64,000 nucleotides of DNA, from assembly GCA_025766275.1 (NCBI GenBank), contig JAFKAC010000023.1:248001-312000 (forward strand), read 5' to 3'. The first letter of the stretch is position 1. Every line of letters begins with the position of its first letter. Below are positions 46,859-59,198 of this stretch, one piece after another. The translations under genes were made by a program, and so were the position numbers. Origin of the DNA: Lactarius indigo (lineage: Eukaryota > Basidiomycota > Agaricomycetes > Russulales > Russulaceae). The notes under the pieces were generated by a model. That model was given only the letters and a program-made list of their open reading frames with translations. It made no database searches and had not been told where the DNA came from.

Positions 46859-49800
46859 TCACGAAGGCTGGACACGATTGCGTTGCAAAGTGATGGGCTT
46901 CCCACCAGCAGCACCGCCGACGTTCGCACTACCCTCAGCAGGAGTCGTGGACGCGGCCGCAGCCGCAGCGGCGGGCTTCAGGCGCTTCGCAAGCGAGTCC
47001 TCAGTAGTCACCTCTCCCTCTTCGCGCGTCCTTTTCGCCGCAGCACCCATAATGGCGACCCCGGCCGGAGCACCTGCCGCGCCCGAGGTCGGCACACCTG
47101 CTCCACGACCCGCGCTAGGCGCCGCGGCTCCACGGATACCGATGTTCCCTCCCCGCGGCGCACCTCGCCCGCGACCACGTGACGATTGAGTTGCTCCTCC
47201 AGCAGCGGCTGAAGTGCCCGGAACGGAAGGTTTGCGCGTCAGAGGGGCTCCCCCGCGAGTTGGGGCTGATGTTGTAGGAGATGGGACAGAAGATGGGGCG
47301 GTGGTAGTCGGAGACGTGGCTGGTGGTGCGGATGCGGATGGTGTTGGCTCGCTCGGGGCGACCCCGGCCTTTTTCTTCCACTCCTCGATCTGCGACTCGA
47401 GCTCTTTGACCTTGTTCTGCGCCCGGACCAACGCACTATCCTTCAGCTTCAACTTCATCGTGCCCTCTAGCCGACCACTCTCGACAGCTTTCTCGATGTC
47501 AGCCTGGTATTTCGTTTTCTGCTCTGCCTCCTTAGCGGCCAGAGCAGCTGCGACCGCTGCGTCAATGGCGGCCTTTTGTTCTTCCGCGGTGGGGGTGACT
47601 ACAGGTGCGGGAACAGATTCCTGAGCCTTGGCTGCAGCGGCTTCGACTGCCTTTTCGAGCTCCTCGCGATGCTTCGCAACCAGGCGTTCTTCCAGGGCCT
47701 TCAATTCCTCAGCGTGCTGCTTAGTGAGTTCCTCGGAAGCTGCCGATGGGGCGCTGCGCAGTTCGCTCGTAGCTTTGTCCACCGCGGCCTTGATCGCAGC
47801 GTCCTGCTCCTCCGTCGCCTTCTGCCGCGCCATCAGTTGATCACGCATCCGAGCACCGAGTTTTTCCTGTAAATTTAAGAGTAAGCCAGAGGCGAGACGA
47901 CACGGCGAGTATGTAAAATTACATTGGACATCCGGAGGCCACGTTCGGCTTCCTTGAGCTTCTCTGCCTCTTCTCGCGCGACCTAAAGCGATATGAGTAC
48001 GATCAAGTGCGAGTCCGTAGAGATGCTACCTTAGCCTGCGAAAGAGCTTCATCACGGCCCTTGACAAGATCTGCCTTTTCGCTTTCCCATTCGTCCTTCG
48101 CGGCTTTGGCTTCCGTTGCCTCTGAGCTGGGCTTACTCCATGCCTCCTTTTCTGCAAGAAGCTGGTCTCGCTCCTGCGTAAGAGTGACCTATGACTTCTG
48201 TTAGAAAATCCGTCGATTAGGTAGCCGGAACACCCCTTACAAGACGAGACTCGAGCTCGGACGTGTCTGGCGGAGGCGCCGGCACTTGTACAGGCTCCTT
48301 CGCTTTCTCCTCTTGCAAGGCCTGCTCCAGAGCAGCTTTCTCTTGTCGCAGCCGTTCGAGCTCTTCGGCCAGAGGCTCTGATGTGGCGGGCGGCGGCCCA
48401 GTGGTTGCTGCAGCCTTGAGAGCATCCCGCTCCTCGGCGATTGCGGCGGACTCGTTCTGAGCTTCTTGGAGGGTCGACTTGAGCTGAGTGTTTTCGGCAC
48501 CCAAGACGCCCATTCGGTGCCGGAAGATCTGGTTGTTCTTGGTGATCGCCTCCTTGTGAGCCTTGTTCGTTCTCTCCAACGTAGCGATCTGCGCGACTCA
48601 TAAGATAATGCCCTGTCGATAATAAGCAACCAAGATGGATCACCCACTTTTTCTTGCAACTGGGTCAATTCCTCGGCTTGCGTCGTCTGCTGAGATTCCC
48701 AACCGGACTTTTCAGTCTTCAGATTCTCAAGCTCGTCCTTGAGCGACTGGAATTCAGTGGGATCCACACGATCGTACTGCAACGCGACGTCAGCATCCTT
48801 CAACGAGCTAAGCTAAGTGCAGATGGACGAACACACCTTGGAGAGTAGTTGGCTGTTGCGCTCCTGCCACCTGCGGTTCTCCTCTTCCAAGTCGTGTGAC
48901 GTGCTCGTTACGCGCGTCCAGCTCGGCCTGCACAGTACGGGCCCGGTCACGGAGAGGGTCGAGCTCCTGGAGCACGCTCTTCAGCTTGATGTCGAGCTCA
49001 CGTGATCGCTTCGCGTGGGCTTCAGAGTCCGGCTCGGAGTGTTGCATTGCTCTCACGCAGGAGGTTCAGTTGCTGAATCTTTTCGACCAGCTCCGCATGC
49101 TGTGCGTCTGTAGCTGCCACGGAGGCAGCACGCTCACGTTCCTATAAAATATCAGTAATTGGGATCTGGGAAAAGGATGGTGGGCTTACATCAGATAAAG
49201 TGGCCCTCGTATCTTCCAGATCACGCGTGACGTGGCCGATTTGCGTCTTGAGGCGTGCGTTCTCCTGCTTCCCGAGCTCAAGTTGCATGTCCACGATCTC
49301 CTTCTCCTTTCTCAGATAATTAATCACAGCGCGAAGCTCGGAAAGTTTCGCCTCGGTGCCATCAGCGGTATCGCCTTCGCCAGGCGTTGCAACGGTGGAA
49401 TCGGCAGCTTGACGAATGCGGGTAGCCTGAGAGCTGACATTGTCCAAGTGTTGATGAAGGACGTTATTCTGCTCTGTCAACGCCTTGCACCTGGTAAAAA
49501 TTCGAAAGATTTAGGCAGTTCCGTGCGTCCGGTGTGGAGGATCATACCTCGCGGCGAGATCGGCGATCTCTCTGTCGAGAGCTTGCCTCTGCTGGCCCCA
49601 ACTGCCCTCAGAGGTGGATAATTTGGCCTGCGCAGTCTCCGCCGCAGTCCGATTGTTCCGATCAGAAACCTGAAGATCGTGGATACGCCGTTTGAGATCC
49701 TCGATGGCCTTAATAGCCTCTGCATGCGCAATGACCTCGCGTGAGTATCTCTCCTCGGCAGCCTGTTTGTACCCGGCGGGTAGGTTCAATGAAGGGATTC

Positions 49801-52800
49801 GGATAAGGGGAAGAAGGCACGCTTACCCGGACGCGCTCCTCATGGGCATGGACATCAGACTCGCGAGTCAGCCTATCTTCAGCGAGATTCTTCTCCGAGG
49901 CCGTGAAATCAACGATGGAGTCTTCCAGAGTCTTCTTGTCCGCAAGCCATTCCTCTCGCGCACTCTCGAAAGAACGTTTCGACTCAGCTAGGGAGGCTCT
50001 GGCTTGCTCAAGCTCTTGCTCGACGTTCTTGAGATTGCTCTGAAGGGTCTCTTGTTGGGCCTATAAGTAGGAGCACGTGAGTGAGTACGAAGAAGGTACG
50101 CGAATGGGGCCGAGCATACCCAGGAAGCAGCGAGCTGGGATTCGGTGGTGGACTTGTACTCGTCGTGCGTCGTGCTCAGCGATGCCAGAGCCTCCTCGCT
50201 CGCCTGGCTGATCTCCTTGAATTGTTGGATATGATTACGGGCAGCAGCCAAATCAACTTCAGCCACCTTGAGCGCGGCACTAGGAACCGAAGTGAGCGGG
50301 GTGCGGAAAGACAAAGGCGTGCAACCTACCGAAGGTCTGCCACCTCGGCCTCAAGCTGATCCTCTCGCGATCTACCCTCAGTGCTAACGTGGTGAGTAGC
50401 GCCAGCTACCATTGACTCCCAGTGACCTCCGCTCGTATACCGCCAGCTTCTCTGCATCGCCCTGTAACTTGCGGGAAAGTTCCTCCACTCGCTGCTCGAG
50501 GTACGTTTTGGTCGTCTCCGCCTTGACAACCGAAGAGCGCGCCTCTTGAAGGTCACGTGCCTACCATTACCATCGACAAGTCAGTTAGACCACAACACGA
50601 CAGGGTCGACGAAAGTATACCTGGCTATCGATAGTGTTGCGCAGTTCCTTGGTTTCAACCTCACGCTGGCAGAGTAACCCGCCGGACATTTTGCCTCTCC
50701 TCGTTCAACTGTTGACGTAAATCTTGACTGGATTGCTCGTCAGCCCCAAATCAGACGAAAAAAGTAGCTCCGAACAGCGACAGACCTCTGGTGCTCAAGA
50801 AGTTGTATCTGACTCTCGAGCCGCCGCCGATCGTTCTCGCTCGAGCGCTCAATGTCATTGTGCATCTTCTGCACGTTTGCCATGAGGTCCGACAAGTGAG
50901 AACGCTCCATAGACAACGCCTTATTTTCTTCGACAAGACGGCTTTCCACACTCTGCGCTATAAGTCAGCACTTCCAAACCCCTCGAAAGTCCAAGTAGTG
51001 TAAGGCTCACCTCCCAAATTCTCTTCTCAGCTCGAAGGTTAGCACACTCGTTACGCAGCTGGTCCATCTTCCCGTTTGCAGCGATAAGATCCTCCGTGAC
51101 GCGGTTGCACTCGATGTCCACAGCAGTGAAGCGCTCATACAAGTCGCGGTTGCGCTTCGTGACGTCATCAAGGTCCCGCAACGTGAGCGACTGTTGCTCC
51201 TGCAGCATTTTAAAGCGATCTGTGTAGCCCGTTAATGCCTACTCCATCGCAGAGAGTGTCATACGTCGTACCCCCAGTGATTTCTAGTTTCGCATTAGCC
51301 TTGGCGAGTTGTGTGGAGAGTTGTGCAACCTCGCGCTGCGCTGTGACGGTGTCCTCCCGCAACCGAACCGAGTCGACTCCCGTCTCAGCTCGGTACGCAT
51401 CGAACTGCTCCTGAATTTCTGCGAGCTCCTTCGCGAGGTCCAAGTCCGTTGCGTCGCCATTCGCTCGGCCTTGAGGTTCTTTTAGGGAACTGTTGCGCTC
51501 GGCCCGGGCAAGTAGCACCTTGAGAGAATCGCGCTCTTTAACGAACGCCCGCATCTTGACGTCAGTGCGCTCGTCGCTGCGCCTCGAGCTGCTCTTGCAG
51601 CGCCGTGATGGCCTCGTGTGCTTCGCGTACTGCCTCGCCCTGCTCTTTCTCGAGCGTCTCACGGTACTCGCGCTCCTCCACCTCCATCTTAGCACCCATT
51701 TCGCGAACAATGCCAAGCAACTTCTGGTTTTGGGCCTGCAACGCGGGAAGGCTGCGGAAAAGCACGAGGTGGTTGGTAATGACTTCGTCGATATTGTCAG
51801 CTGGCGTGCTCTCGTCGGCCTCTAGTTCTTCGTCTGACGGGATTGTCGGGTCCTGTCGTCGAGCAATTTCCTTGAGCAACGTCTGAACCTGCCGTCCCAG
51901 ATCGTTCAACTGCTTTTGAAGTGACTCGTTCTCGCGAATAGTCTTCGCGAGGCGCTGTGAGACTTCGGTGGCGTTGGAGGCGCTAGAATCACGTTCTGAG
52001 AGAGCATCCGCGAGTTGAGACGCGAGTTGTGCCGCCTCAGGACTGCAGACGTTCGTACTCGGCACGTTGTTGGGCAAGGATTGGCGCCTAAAACGGTCAG
52101 GACTAAGCTTACTTTCTCAATCAAATTAAAAACATACCCGTTCTTCAATCTGTGCCAGTACCTGCGCTAGGGTACGATCCATGCGGTCGTATTCTGCACA
52201 CTTCTTCGCATACTCGTCCTGCAGACGAACGTGGTCCGCATATACTTCCGTGAAGGTCTTGCCGGTGCGCTGTGCTCGGCTTCGCAATCGCCACCGTTGG
52301 ACTTAGAGTCATGATACCTTGCATCAATACGTCCGTAGAGCCTCTAGCAGGAGTAGAGGGAGCAGAAGTGCCGGGTGCGGGGACGGGGAACTCGCCATGG
52401 TTGACCTTCTCTAGAACACGCTCCAGTTCTTCGATGCGCGCCTCGGCTGCCTCCGTGCGTAGTCGCTCTCGGTCGACCTGTTCGCGCAGAGCAGATTCAC
52501 GGCGATCGGCACGCTCATTGACGGCCTCCCACTCTTGCTCGACGTTCTCGACGATGGCCTTGGACTGTGCCTCGCGCGCCTCAACCATCTCGATAAGCCG
52601 TCGTAAACCCGCAACTTCGCTGGCGTAGGTCGCGTCCTGCTCGGCAATCCGCGCGCTTAGGTCTTGCACACGAGAAAGGGATTGGGCAAGTTGTCGAGAC
52701 TGGACGCTTGTGTGCATCGCGGAGGGCTTTGAGGGTCCCTTCCGTCGAAGCATAAGTTTCTTTCAACGCGTCGTGCGCAGACTGTAGCTGAGAGTGAGCG

Positions 52801-53783
52801 GCATGTTTCTCGTGACGGTAATTAGCAAAGTCTTCAGATTTCTTGGCGAGTTCCTTGGAGGTGCGGTCCGCCTCGTCTTTAGCGAGCTGCAGTTGTTGTG
52901 TGAGAGAATCCAACTTAAACTGTACGCGTATTTAATTAGCAATGTACCGGAATGAGGATAAAAGACTAGCGCACTTTGGTGGACGACTCTGCTGAGCGAA
53001 GTTCCCTAAGCTGAGTCTCTAGAGTCTGTTGATCTTGTCTTGCCTGCTTGAGACTCGTGCGAAGAGTTTGGAATTTCCTCTGATGAATGCTTATTGGCAC
53101 GTGCACACAAGCGGCGGTAAGAGGGGTGGACGAACCGTCGCGCTGAGCGCTATCCTCCTTAAGCCTACTGACAACGCTGAGGAGATCTCGTTTTTCCCGC
53201 TCGGTGTCCTCGACTCTATGCTTGAAGGAGTCTAGTTCTGTAGACGAAACGGATTGAGAACTGTTCATAGTGGAAATTTGCGATTCTAGATTGCTTTTGG
53301 ATGACGCTTAAAAGGCGGGCGCATCAGAAAATACGACCCTGAGAAGTGACACCAAACTCACCAAGCGCGTCGCGGTCCTGTTTCACCTTTGTAAGTTCTT
53401 CTTGGAGCCCCTTAACCTGGCTCTCCAGGGAAGAGACAGAAGATTCGCGGTCTTGTAAGGCCTGGTCGAGCTCAACGTCCTTCCTTTCATTTTCTGCTCG
53501 CGACTCCTCCAAGTCGTGATGAGCGCTTTCTAAGCTGACTGCCTGGGTGATGACCAGGCGGTAAAGGGACAAAACGGAGTCAGGGGAGGGTGTTTCAAAG
53601 GAAACATCCGGGAGGACCCTCGAGAGATAGTCGAAATCGAGGTCGTCTGGGATCGGCACGGAGAACTCAACCCTGGTCTGACCAGCGGTACCAGCCTCAC
53701 TTGGCGCAACAGACTCGGCGTCGAGCTCAGCTGCGGCAGGCAGCAGCAGCAGCCTTGCTCTTTCTACGCGTTCTCATGGACAT
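46859..53783 (-). CDS. Mlp1/TPR-like nuclear pore basket protein
   Basis: A many-exon gene encoding about 2000 residues of almost continuous coiled coil. The N-terminal region begins near IPDDLDFDYLSRVLPDVSFE and SVLSLYRLVITQAVSLESAH, followed by heptad-rich exons (for example AQRDGSS, LRRLIEMVEAREAQSKAIVE, LSTQLAKANAKLEITG, AEVDLAAARNHIQQFKEISQ, VINYLRKEKEIVDMQLELGK). The last exon (46859-47848) leaves the coil and becomes Pro/Ser/Ala-rich with an RGRGRGAPRGG stretch and a bipartite nuclear signal (KRTREEGEV...AKRLKP). This matches the TPR/Mlp fold: a coiled-coil basket filament with a basic tail. It tethers mRNA export and checkpoint factors. The ATG at 53783 needs a 37-base intron over a GCT repeat to reach the main frame. 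Confidence 0.9.
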
Positions 53784-54037
53784 GGTAGAAGGGGAAAGGG
53801 GAGAGGGAAGACAGCCACCTCCACGGGAGCGAAAGAGAGCGCGACAAACTCGCTAGTTGCGCGCATTGGCTCGGTTTATGTAATCCTCGAGTGTTCACGT
53901 GTGATTATGTCATACGATGATCCGGACTCAGACTCGTGTATAATAACTGTTGAACCTCCCTTCATGCAACAGCTTTATAACCAAAGTGCTGTCGAGGCAA
54001 CGTATCAACATACATGCCCCCAACTTCTGCTAGTAAG
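53784..54037. promoter_or_regulatory. TPR promoter region / GST 3' flank
   Basis: About 250 bases separate the GST stop from the TPR start, so this short stretch must contain the TPR promoter. No specific motif is claimed. Confidence 0.4.
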
Positions 54038-54858
54038 TTAAGCCCCATCCTTCACAGCCTGCCAGGAGGGTCGGGACGTGATATCTTTCCACCATCTACA
54101 TCGACATGTCAGCAGTGCTATAAGCCTTACACGTGCGTTTTGCTCACTTCTGGAGATTGGGACGCTCCTCTAGACGTCCAAGGTTGAGATTTTCGAAGAC
54201 GATGGTACCGTATGGTAGGTGGTAGAGATCTGCGAGGGTAATCTCCTGCACAAGAAAGGGCACCCGTCAGTACAATATCATTTTTAGACAAATCTTGCAT
54301 GGCGTACGTTGCCGGCGAGGTACTTTTGCTTGCCTAGGATGGCCTCGTACCCGTCAAGCTTGAGGTTGAGCCGATCGACCAACTCAGTTACGAGTGCCTC
54401 GTTGGTCTCTTGACCATAGTACTTCTTGAACACCTTTTTCAAAGGCGATCGTACTGGCGATCGGGTCAAACTGCGAGTACTCGACGCTTGCAGCCTGCTC
54501 GAACTTGGCGCGCGCGCGGGGTTCAGTCGGCACTAGATCGGGGCCAGATCCGAGCGTGGCGAGGTAGCGGCCAATAGCCCGCGACTCGAACAACTCGAAA
54601 CCGTCGTCTTGCTACTCGAAGAGCGAGCACATCAGTAATCCAGATGGTGGAGAGAGGGAATGTTGGCGAGAAACGTACGGTGATGAACGGCACCTGGCCG
54701 AAAGGCTGGTGCTCGCGGTGCGACGCTAGCTTATGCTCCCCCTTGGCGGGGTCGACGGGGGTGAGCTTGTAAGGGATGTTGCGCTCCTTTGCGATGAGTG
54801 CCACGCGACGCGTGCAAGTAGACAAGGGGAATCCGTGAAGTTCGAATGTGGTGGCCAT
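54038..54858 (-). CDS. glutathione S-transferase, one-base frame break
   Basis: Exons: 54858-54679 (60 codons), 54611-54308, 54245-54148 and 54095-54038. The thioredoxin-like N-domain is clear (ELHGFPLSTCTRRVALIAKE, PFGQVPFIT, then the Glu-Ser glutathione-binding pair in FELFESRAIGRYLA). The helical C-domain follows (VFKKYYGQETNEAL, KYLAGN, EITLADLYHLPYGTIVFENL, RPSWQAV). It resembles fungal phi-like or Ure2-type GSTs. In exon 2 the frame breaks at a run of five A on the coding strand (54435-54439): IAFEK is followed by VFKKYY one base out of frame. One fewer A would restore it. Either a recent mutation or a homopolymer assembly error. Confidence 0.85.
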
Positions 54859-55945
54859 GATGAAAGTGCAGATTACTTTGAAGGTGTAGTCGTTCAAGGT
54901 GCTCCCATCGATCCTTATATACCATGTGCGAATTGACAGCTATCTATTTTTGCATGAGGGTCACGTACCATCACAACTGTATCCGACGCTTGCGTATTAG
55001 TGCTGCCTAAGGGATCATAAGCAGTCTCATGTCATGCGTGATCAATGGTGGTTCACATCCCTTGACGTATGCCATTCCAGAATCTTCGAGAGACGAGTGG
55101 TTCTATGCACGCGTGTAACACCGCAAGTAATAGATTACCTTACTAAGACTTACTTTGTCTCTTGCAGCCTAATCCGGTACAATGTGCCGAATTTGGTAGT
55201 GATCCAGGTCGTATATAGCACTTGGAGATCAAAAAATTTACCAAGCGTACACTACTGTATGCTAACCAGCGCTCCGGCCCTTCCGCCACGTAAGCCGTCT
55301 GACTGGCTCATACAATGCCTTACAGATCCATGGCAAACCGAAGACGTGTTCGAGCCCCACCACGGCACCACAACCGCGAGTCCTCAGGCACATCCCAGCT
55401 GCAGGCCTCAGCTGTATTTTAGGGTTCGCTTCTTGGAATTGGTCATATCCGTCTTGGCACGGGCGTTGTGCGGTACTTCTTTTGGGTGGACCCATGGGTC
55501 TCATGATAGACTTTAATCGATCCTATTATCACGACAAGCTGATGGCCGAATAGGGTAAACGATTCCAGACCCATGCTAGTCACACGCTACCAGGGTGGTT
55601 CCAAAAGGGTGGTGGCGTCGTGCTATCGGGAGGACTACAGTAGCCACCTTGGTAGCCACCTGCAGCTATTTAGAGGTAGGGAGTCGCCGAAAGGGCCTGT
55701 ATACCCGTGGGCCCATGGAAGAGGAGTGGAGCCCCGGTTGATACCACGTCAACGACACGGTTGGATCTAAGCCCTCTCATTTGTTGTCAGTAGATGCGAT
55801 GTAGTATGTAAATTGTGTGCAGGGAGCGGAGCACAAATCATGTACGGTGCAGGTATGTGGTAAAATGCGGGCGTGCAGATGACAAACTGATAGTATGGGA
55901 TAGGAACCAAATCGTGAGAGATGAGAAACTGATATCCCGATGTTC
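54859..55945. other. intergenic, nothing recognised
   Basis: GST promoter, then sequence with GTGG/CCACC-rich words near 55590-55660 (GTGGTTCC, GGTAGCCACC) but no gene. Confidence 0.4.
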
Positions 55946-56200
55946 TAGATATTGAGCTTGAGCGAGAGCCTCTTGCTGGAACCGGCGAGCTGCGAAATGG
56001 AATCGTGCAACTTGCACAGGGCGTCCGGCAGGAGCCAGAACTCGCCGTTCTCGCGCGTGTGCTTTCTGAGGGATTGCTCCAGTGCCCCTGCTATAGGTCC
56101 AGCGCACGGCGCTTAGGCGAGTGGATCCCTCCACAGAGTCTGAGCAGCGCATCATGGTCAACACAGTCAGGGGGGACGACCTTGGACTTACACGTGGTCT
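55946..56200 (-). CDS. 3' exons of a hypothetical gene
   Basis: The minus-strand frame ending at about 55946 reads GPIAGALEQSLRKHTRENGE, FWLLPDALCKLHDSISQLAG, SSKRLSLKLNI then stop. It is Leu/Lys-rich and helical. Upstream joints near 56110-56200 are unresolved. It may be the end of the helical gene at 56.7-58.0 kb or a separate gene of the same kind. Unrecognised family. Confidence 0.4.
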
Positions 56201-56718
56201 GGTGGACAATAGTCAGCGTCGACCTGTCATACACGTCAATAGTTAACTCGATTTGTCCTGTCCTCTCTTGATCTGTGAGGGGAGGTCGCTGGATTGCAGT
56301 CGTGAGAAATGCTTATGCAGGGGGAAGAACATGACAAGTCCGCTTACGGTCTCAAGTAACTTATTGAGCCTGTCCATCCGTTCCTTGTCCTTCCTGAATG
56401 GCGTCGACTATGAACAATCTCCCACTGACTCCAATCACCAAGCTGCCCAACGACCAACAATCAGCCGAGGGTACTAGCAACTGAGGTAAGACGCACCCCA
56501 AAGGATTTATGACACGCTCTGATGCGTGTCTGTGTCCTTGCAAGGGCTCTATAAGGCAGGGTGGTCTTCGAAACTAGCTAAATTGAACATCTTCAATTCC
56601 GTAACTGCGGCGGCGGCGTCTTGTAATCCGTTAAGAGTAACCTCCAATACCCTGTTCATCACGAGCGCGCTCATTAGCAGACGGCACAGGTGGTTGAGAA
56701 TCATAGCCCACGCACTCT

Positions 56719-58060
56719 TCAAGAGAAATCGAGGTTGTCTGGTGTACGATAGGCGTCTTTTTCAAACTCGGCAACAAGCATTCGGCAGAGCGAAATGAGT
56801 GCAACTGCCTGAGAATGGAACGGCCGTCGGACCTGCCCGGCCAGTTTCAGGAGATCTATGTACGACCTCGGAACATCAAGGTCTTTTCCAGTGAAGTTCT
56901 GTAGGCATCAGTCAGACTATACTGATCCACGAGGGGGGAGTTGGCTCACGTGAAGAAACCCCAAGAATTCCTCGTACTTCACGCGGACTTTGTCCATTGA
57001 CTCAGCGTCATCATCACGTGTCGAATTTAAGAGCTCCACCAGTCTTAGCAAAGTTGAGTTAGCTCAACCAGACAGCGGGAGATTGTACTTCACTGAGCCG
57101 CAGCCGCCCAAACGGGCGCTGACTTCAAGTGTGCGATTATTGCAGGGTCCAGGGACGGGGTTTCAAAGGCCAATCTCGTCACGCCTTGCACGAGAAGGCC
57201 TGCCTTCAGAGTGAACGCTGTGACGCCCTGGTCATCGAGTATGTCAGTACAGTGAAATATAGAGTATCAAGAGACTTACTGGGGGGATGGCACCTGCGGA
57301 AACCTTGTTAAGTAACTCGCGGAGATTTCCAGTCATCGTGCGAACAGTATTCGGGACCCTTGAAGTGGACTGTAAGACCGAATGCGAAAGTAGGTACCAA
57401 CTTGAATCTGAGAGCATACTTTGAGAGTTCCGAGAAGGCGCGGTCTATTTCTTCAATCACTTCTTCGAAAAATGACATGTCGTCCTGAATCCGGGCTTCC
57501 TCTCGTTCCGCCTGACGTGAAGAGACATCTACGCCAGAAAACAGATCCTGTCACGTTCGATTAGGGATGTTCTAGAGTTGGTATCGGTTCACAATACCGT
57601 GACCTCCGTCGTCGTCTCAAGGAGATCCAGCATGGACCATATTTCTTCCCGGTTGGTGGCCCAATTATTCACATAAATTATGCAATCCTGGACTGAATTT
57701 CCCTCGACAAGATGAAGTTCCTTTTCGTCTTCGGTGAACGCAACCAGCTTAAACAAAGCACTGAGTGAGGAGAGAAGTACTATCAACCGACGATCTTAAA
57801 CCGAAAATTCTAGTATGACTCACTCTTCGACCGGATCAATCGCGTCGGTGAACTTTTCGAAACTGGACCAGTCGTTTCCGCTCTCCGTTTTCTTGATGTG
57901 GGTATTGATCGCGTCGCAAATGTCACGTGCTCTATCTACGAGCATGTACGACACCTGCGCGTTGCGTCTGAAGGACACGACATCGCGGCCCACGACCTCG
58001 ATCAAGTATTTGATGACCTCTGTAGGCCGGGTAACCTTCCGTGGTGGGCTTTGTTAGCGT
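56719..58060 (-). CDS. hypothetical helical protein, multi-exon
   Basis: Successive exons join cleanly by phase: VIKYLIEVVGRDVVSFRRNA, QVSYMLVDRARDICDAINTH (about 58040-57820); LFKLVAFTEDEKELHLVEGN (about 57757-57596); AEREEARIQDDMSFFEEVIE (about 57550-57405); STSRVPNTVRTMTGNLRELL (about 57370-57281); GVTAFTLKAGLLVQGVTRLA, spliced after HLK to LVELLNSTRDDDAESMDKVR; then NFTGKDLDVPRSYIDLLKLA and AVALISLCRMLVAEFEKDAY. The first block resembles helical-bundle N-termini of fungal STAND/HeLo-like proteins, but that is only an impression. The 5' end (proline-rich, about 58090-58190) is out of frame with the first exon, and the 3' end may continue past 56719. Confidence 0.5.
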
Positions 58061-58199
58061 GGTGAGCAAGGAGGACGGTACAGCCCCGGAGGTACTTGAG
58101 CCGGGGGTGCTACTCGTGCTGCCTAGGTCGCCGAGGTTGAATGACAGGCTTAGGGGAGGTGGGGGGTGGTGGTCGAGGTCGAGAAGGTGGGGCCATTTG

Positions 58200-59198
58200 C
58201 GCGTAACTGTGGGAATGGATGGGGTACTGCAAGGTGGGAGGTGGGGGCACGTAGTCTTTTATCATGGTCAGTCTGCACTATAACGCGGGTCTATCTGATC
58301 AACATCGCGCCGACCGCAAGCTCAGCGCAAGTTCTAAGGGAATATTACGATCAGTAGTCTGATTAGTCTGAGCTGGAAATAGTGGTGTCCTCCACACGGT
58401 ACGTCGTACGAGGGAGCGCCGCGATGACACGAGAAAGCTGAATGGAGCAAGACGATGAACAATCAGCCCATCTTCGAGGTTCTTCAGAAAATTCCGAGAA
58501 ACGTTGTCCCGAAATCCTCGGGGTGTAAATAGCATACATGTCATTGTCCAATAGAGGAGGCCGACATGAGGTCACAATCGTTTGCTCAGATGGCAGCTTG
58601 ATACGCCAATGACGTAGTCACGGTCTCGTAGAAGTTCTGGGCTGCAAGCCACGACGTCGTGCCTTGACACCTTGCTTGACACTGTTGTCTGTCTGAGTCG
58701 GAGTAAAACTTGAACAAGCGACGGTCTAATCAGTGTGTGTGAAGCCCGAGATAACACAAATGGTGCGCGAACATAGAGATCTTCAGTAGTACGGGTCAGT
58801 CGTACAGAAAGACAAATAATCACTCGTGAATAAGGTAGGGTCATGCGACGTGCCGAAGCAGCATGACGCGCCGCACACTCAGCGCTATTGATTTTGGCCA
58901 TCCAAATAAGGAAAGTGCGGAGGTTGGAAATCTGAGTTGCCGTCAGCGTTGCCGTCAGCGCAGATGTCATGCGCTCATGCGTCCTAGGTGCTCGATAACT
59001 AGCCAATCATTCTGTCTCTATCGTCATGACCCTTCTGTGTACAAAGCGATAAGGCCTTTTGCGAGGCATCGGATGTAGATTCTTGCACTCGTGATGCCAT
59101 CGACAACCTGGGGGTCGGTGTCCACATAAACTTGAGTGGCTACTATCCATTCGTTTTGGCAGGACTAGCAGTACATCACTCCAAGTACGACTAGCAGT
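58200..59198. other. intergenic, nothing recognised
   Basis: Short frames only; no family or repeat noted. Confidence 0.35.
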
